This document shows positions 61,901-64,000 of a DNA stretch of 64,000 nucleotides, in pieces. The DNA comes from Antitrichia curtipendula (lineage: Eukaryota; Streptophyta; Bryopsida; Hypnales; Leucodontaceae): the NCBI GenBank assembly GCA_951230915.1, contig OX579636.1, forward strand, positions 4,603,001 through 4,667,000. The letters run 5' to 3'. The position numbers and the translations under genes are program-made. A model generated the notes under the pieces. That model ran no database searches. It saw only the letters and a program-made list of their open reading frames with translations, and was not told the DNA's origin. Position 1 is the stretch's first letter. Every line of letters starts with the position of its first letter.

Positions 61901-61960
61901 CGTGCAACAATGCCACTCTCGGTATCTTACACATATTCAAGAACAGACTCTAAAAGCTAG
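57541..61960. other. Very AT-rich gene-free stretch
   Basis: I see no gene. It contains TA microsatellites (58407-58426 and 58876-58912). Two small palindromes lie at 61250-61267 (GAGCCAC, loop TTTT, GTGGCTC) and 61279-61292 (AGGGGTTAACCCCT). The last few hundred bases probably include the eIF5 3' untranslated region. Confidence 0.5.
58876..58912. repeat. TA microsatellite
   Basis: An uninterrupted run of about 18 TA dinucleotides in an AT-rich intergenic region. Confidence 0.95.
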
Positions 61961-63376
61961 TCACTCCTCGTCGTCTTCTTCGGATTCGGCCTCGGCACTC
62001 CGAAGCCAGTCCACGAAGGGTCGAGCCGACTTCCTCACTGCAGCGCCTTTCGAACCATCGCCAGCACCATTCGCTGCCGCAGGAACTGCGTCGTACCAAA
62101 GCAAGATCTGCTCCTCCTCCAAAATCTCCTCGTCGTACAAAACCTTCAGAAGCAGCGCGATCTCCTTGCTCGCGTTGGAAGGAAGAGCCGAGCAGAAGGC
62201 TTCGATGGCACTCAACAGATCCTTCTGAGAAACATCGTCCTGCACAGCCGCATCCAAGTAACTCTTCTTCTTAGAGATCTCCTTGTGCAGACCCTTCCCG
62301 CAACCCTCGAACAGCGACACGAAATACGCGTCCATCGCCTCGCACTTCGGCTCCACCTTGCTCTGCAAATGGGCGGACAGCTGCGCGGGAGTCATCCCCT
62401 TCTTCAGACACTGACGGAAGTCCTCCAGCAGCTTCTCACGAGAACTCGGCTCCTCAGACTTCGGAGACTCGGGATCCTTCGACTCCACGTCCGCCTCCGA
62501 CTTCTTCGAAGAAGACTTCTTCAGCAACTTCGGCTTCGTGATAGGAGCGTCCTTCGGAGTCTTCGCGCGCGGAGAGGCCTCGCTCTTGTCCACGCCGTTC
62601 CCAAGGATCACCATCTCGCTCGTGGCCGTCGTCAGCTGCTCCAGGATGCGACGCTGGGCCGCTTCCGCAGAGGTGTCCGTCGACCACTGCACGTCGTCCT
62701 CCTCGTCGCCCGCGGTCTCCTCCTCGTCGGCCTGGCTCGCAGAAGGAGACAACTCCTCGTCGTCGGAACCGTGCTTCTTCTTCGTCGCGGGCTTGTCGTC
62801 GGAACCGGATTTGCTCTTCTTCACGGCCTCACGCTTCAGCTTCTTCAGCTGCTCGTCCGCGGCCTCGCCCTCCTTCAGACGCTCCTTCTCCGCACGACGC
62901 AGAGCGCGGTCCTTCTTCCCACCCTTCTTCTGCTCCGGAGGGTTCTTCAAAATGAACGTCGTCAGCTTGTCGCGCATGTCCACGTCCGAAAGGTAACCGC
63001 AAGCAGCGCACTTCAAAGTGATCAGCTGCGTCTTCGTGATCACCACCTCCGTCTCCGGGTTGCCGCACCCGTAGCACTGCACGTACTTCTTGATGAAGTT
63101 CTCCAGCAGCGCAGCAAGCTTCGTCGTGTCGTGCGCGCCGTTCACGATGCTCGTGCCCGTCTTCTCGTCGAACTTCGACTGGGCGCCCAGCTCGCAACCG
63201 AAGTATTTCGTCGTGTACGAGGGGTGACGCGCCAGCGCCTTCGCCACGTCCACCATGTTCACCACGTTCGTCTTGATGCCGTTCCCGCGACCCTCGATCT
63301 TCGTGATCAGCTTCGGCATCTTGTACCGGTAGAAGGCATCGTCGCGGTTCCCGGCCCCGATATTCTGAAGCGCCAT
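61961..63376 (-). CDS. EIF5: Translation initiation factor eIF5, intronless
   Basis: GTPase-activating protein for eIF2 during start-codon selection. It acts in the cytoplasm in the 43S/48S complex with eIF1, eIF1A, eIF2 and eIF3. The 471-aa frame is uninterrupted. The N-terminal domain contains FYRYKMP with the arginine finger at R17 (R15 in human) and [20 protein letters not shown]2-C2 zinc finger follows (C101, C104, C123, C126), then FILKNPPE. The middle is a long Lys/Glu/Ser-rich linker. The C-terminal W2/HEAT domain (about 310-471) has the acidic-aromatic [16 protein letters not shown] and [19 protein letters not shown] start at [18 protein letters not shown] because family members begin about there; an in-frame Met 8 codons upstream is less likely. 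Third codon positions are strongly G/C, unlike FLIP, which fits high expression. Confidence 0.97.
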   Translation of the reverse strand: MALQNIGAGNRDDAFYRYKMPKLITKIEGRGNGIKTNVVNMVDVAKALARHPSYTTKYFGCELGAQSKFDEKTGTSIVNGAHDTTKLAALLENFIKKYVQCYGCGNPETEVVITKTQLITLKCAACGYLSDVDMRDKLTTFILKNPPEQKKGGKKDRALRRAEKERLKEGEAADEQLKKLKREAVKKSKSGSDDKPATKKKHGSDDEELSPSASQADEEETAGDEEDDVQWSTDTSAEAAQRRILEQLTTATSEMVILGNGVDKSEASPRAKTPKDAPITKPKLLKKSSSKKSEADVESKDPESPKSEEPSSREKLLEDFRQCLKKGMTPAQLSAHLQSKVEPKCEAMDAYFVSLFEGCGKGLHKEISKKKSYLDAAVQDDVSQKDLLSAIEAFCSALPSNASKEIALLLKVLYDEEILEEEQILLWYDAVPAAANGAGDGSKGAAVRKSARPFVDWLRSAEAESEEDDEE

Positions 63377-64000
63377 CGCGGCGGACGTCAAGAAACACAA
63401 GCAGATGCTGTCGACGGAGACCGCACACCGCTAGTCAGACGAGCCGCATGCAGCACGATCGGAACGCCGGAGCCACGCAATTGCGCTTTGTGTCTCTTCC
63501 GCGTGGTAGGACAGTACTCTCCCAAGAGCCCGACCGACCCCAGGTAGAAGCAGCCGGCTTCAGACATAAAAGAGTGTGCCGCCACCTTGTTGGCCCCTTC
63601 TTCCTCCGCAAATCCTCCCACGACCAACTCCGACGCAACCTCCCGCCCTCACCAGAACCTCCAAACCCCAAACCCACAAATCACACATCAATCTCTCGCA
63701 CACACAGCAGCAAGAAACTCTAACCTAAAATTTGTACCCCTCCTCCCGCATCCCCACCATTCGAACCCCCGGCCACCAAACCCTAAATCGGATGACTATT
63801 CAATCTCAGTCGCCTCTAAACTCGTTCTAAAATCCCCACTCAATCGCACTCAACCGCTGCCAAGCCGGCATGCACACTCTCCACTCGTCATAAACAAAAC
63901 CATCTGCAATCTCAATGCTCTAAACTCTAAACAAAACGCCCGACGGCACCTCTCAAAATTTCTGATCCCCAGAGTCTCGATCGGACCAAATCCACATCCA
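63377..64000 (-). promoter_or_regulatory. eIF5 leader and promoter region
   Basis: This is G+C-richer than the downstream flank. A telo-box (AAACCCTAAA at 63778-63787), about 400 bases upstream of the start codon, is typical of plant translation-machinery promoters. Long open frames on both strands here and across eIF5 are a side effect of the G/C-rich third positions. A leader intron, common in plant eIF5 genes, may lie here but cannot be fixed. Confidence 0.45.

Noticed and set aside
62285..63547. 420-codon plus-strand open frame rich in Leu and Arg
   Set aside because: It is the antisense shadow of eIF5. The reverse strand is an unmistakable eIF5, and G/C-rich third positions keep the opposite frame open.

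Overview
This window is nuclear DNA from a land plant or close streptophyte relative. The evidence is a chloroplast-targeted cpSRP54 split by 14 GT-AG introns, plant telo-box motifs (AAACCCTA) near gene starts, an En/Spm (CACTA) transposon with plant-type TNP1- and TNP2-class genes, and a plant-style intronless eIF5. A seedless plant such as a bryophyte is my best guess, because of a fungal-like gene pair and a Tc1-type DD34E transposon. That guess is weak. Base composition is AT-rich outside genes, and one fixed-size 200-N gap sits at 49533-49732.

Host genes: (1) cpSRP54 on the minus strand, 9162 to 3691, 15 exons, 580 aa, apparently intact. (2) A truncated, frameshifted GLE1 (mRNA-export factor) pseudogene on the minus strand, 14673 to about 11998. 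(3) A fungal-like uncharacterised gene at 36357-37262, with a degenerate duplicate at 44792-45723. Both lie in a roughly 2.4-kb directly repeated segment. (4) A small F-box-like two-exon gene at 48563-49042. (5) A FLIP/FIRRM (DUF4487) orthologue on the plus strand, 51549-55964, 7 exons, about 1021 aa, in the FIGNL1 meiotic/DNA-repair pathway. (6) Intronless eIF5 on the minus strand, 63376 to 61961, 471 aa.

Mobile DNA dominates the rest. A 13.8-kb CACTA element (20045-33877, CAA target duplication) carries divergent TNP1-like (minus) and TNP2-like (plus) genes. Arrays of an 11-bp GCAACT motif fill its ends, its introns and one promoter. It is inserted inside a roughly 0.54-kb element with perfect 23-bp inverted ends (19527 and 33906). 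A 2.07-kb Tc1/mariner element (38228-40301) with an apparently intact DD34E transposase sits in one copy of the segmental duplication. The other copy keeps the corresponding empty site near 46440. Several foldback or MITE-like elements (1937-2363, 9480-9950, 9985-10350, 10701-11267, 15742-16043, 35248-35660) and SINE-like sequences (6241-6430, 3909-4030, about 43930-44000) fill the remaining gene-poor stretches.

The host genes do not form a pathway or cluster; they are independent loci separated by transposon-rich DNA. The strongest leads are the helically phased motif arrays in the CACTA element, the fungal-like duplicated gene with complementary damage in its two copies, and the plant DD34E Tc1 element with its empty-site control.
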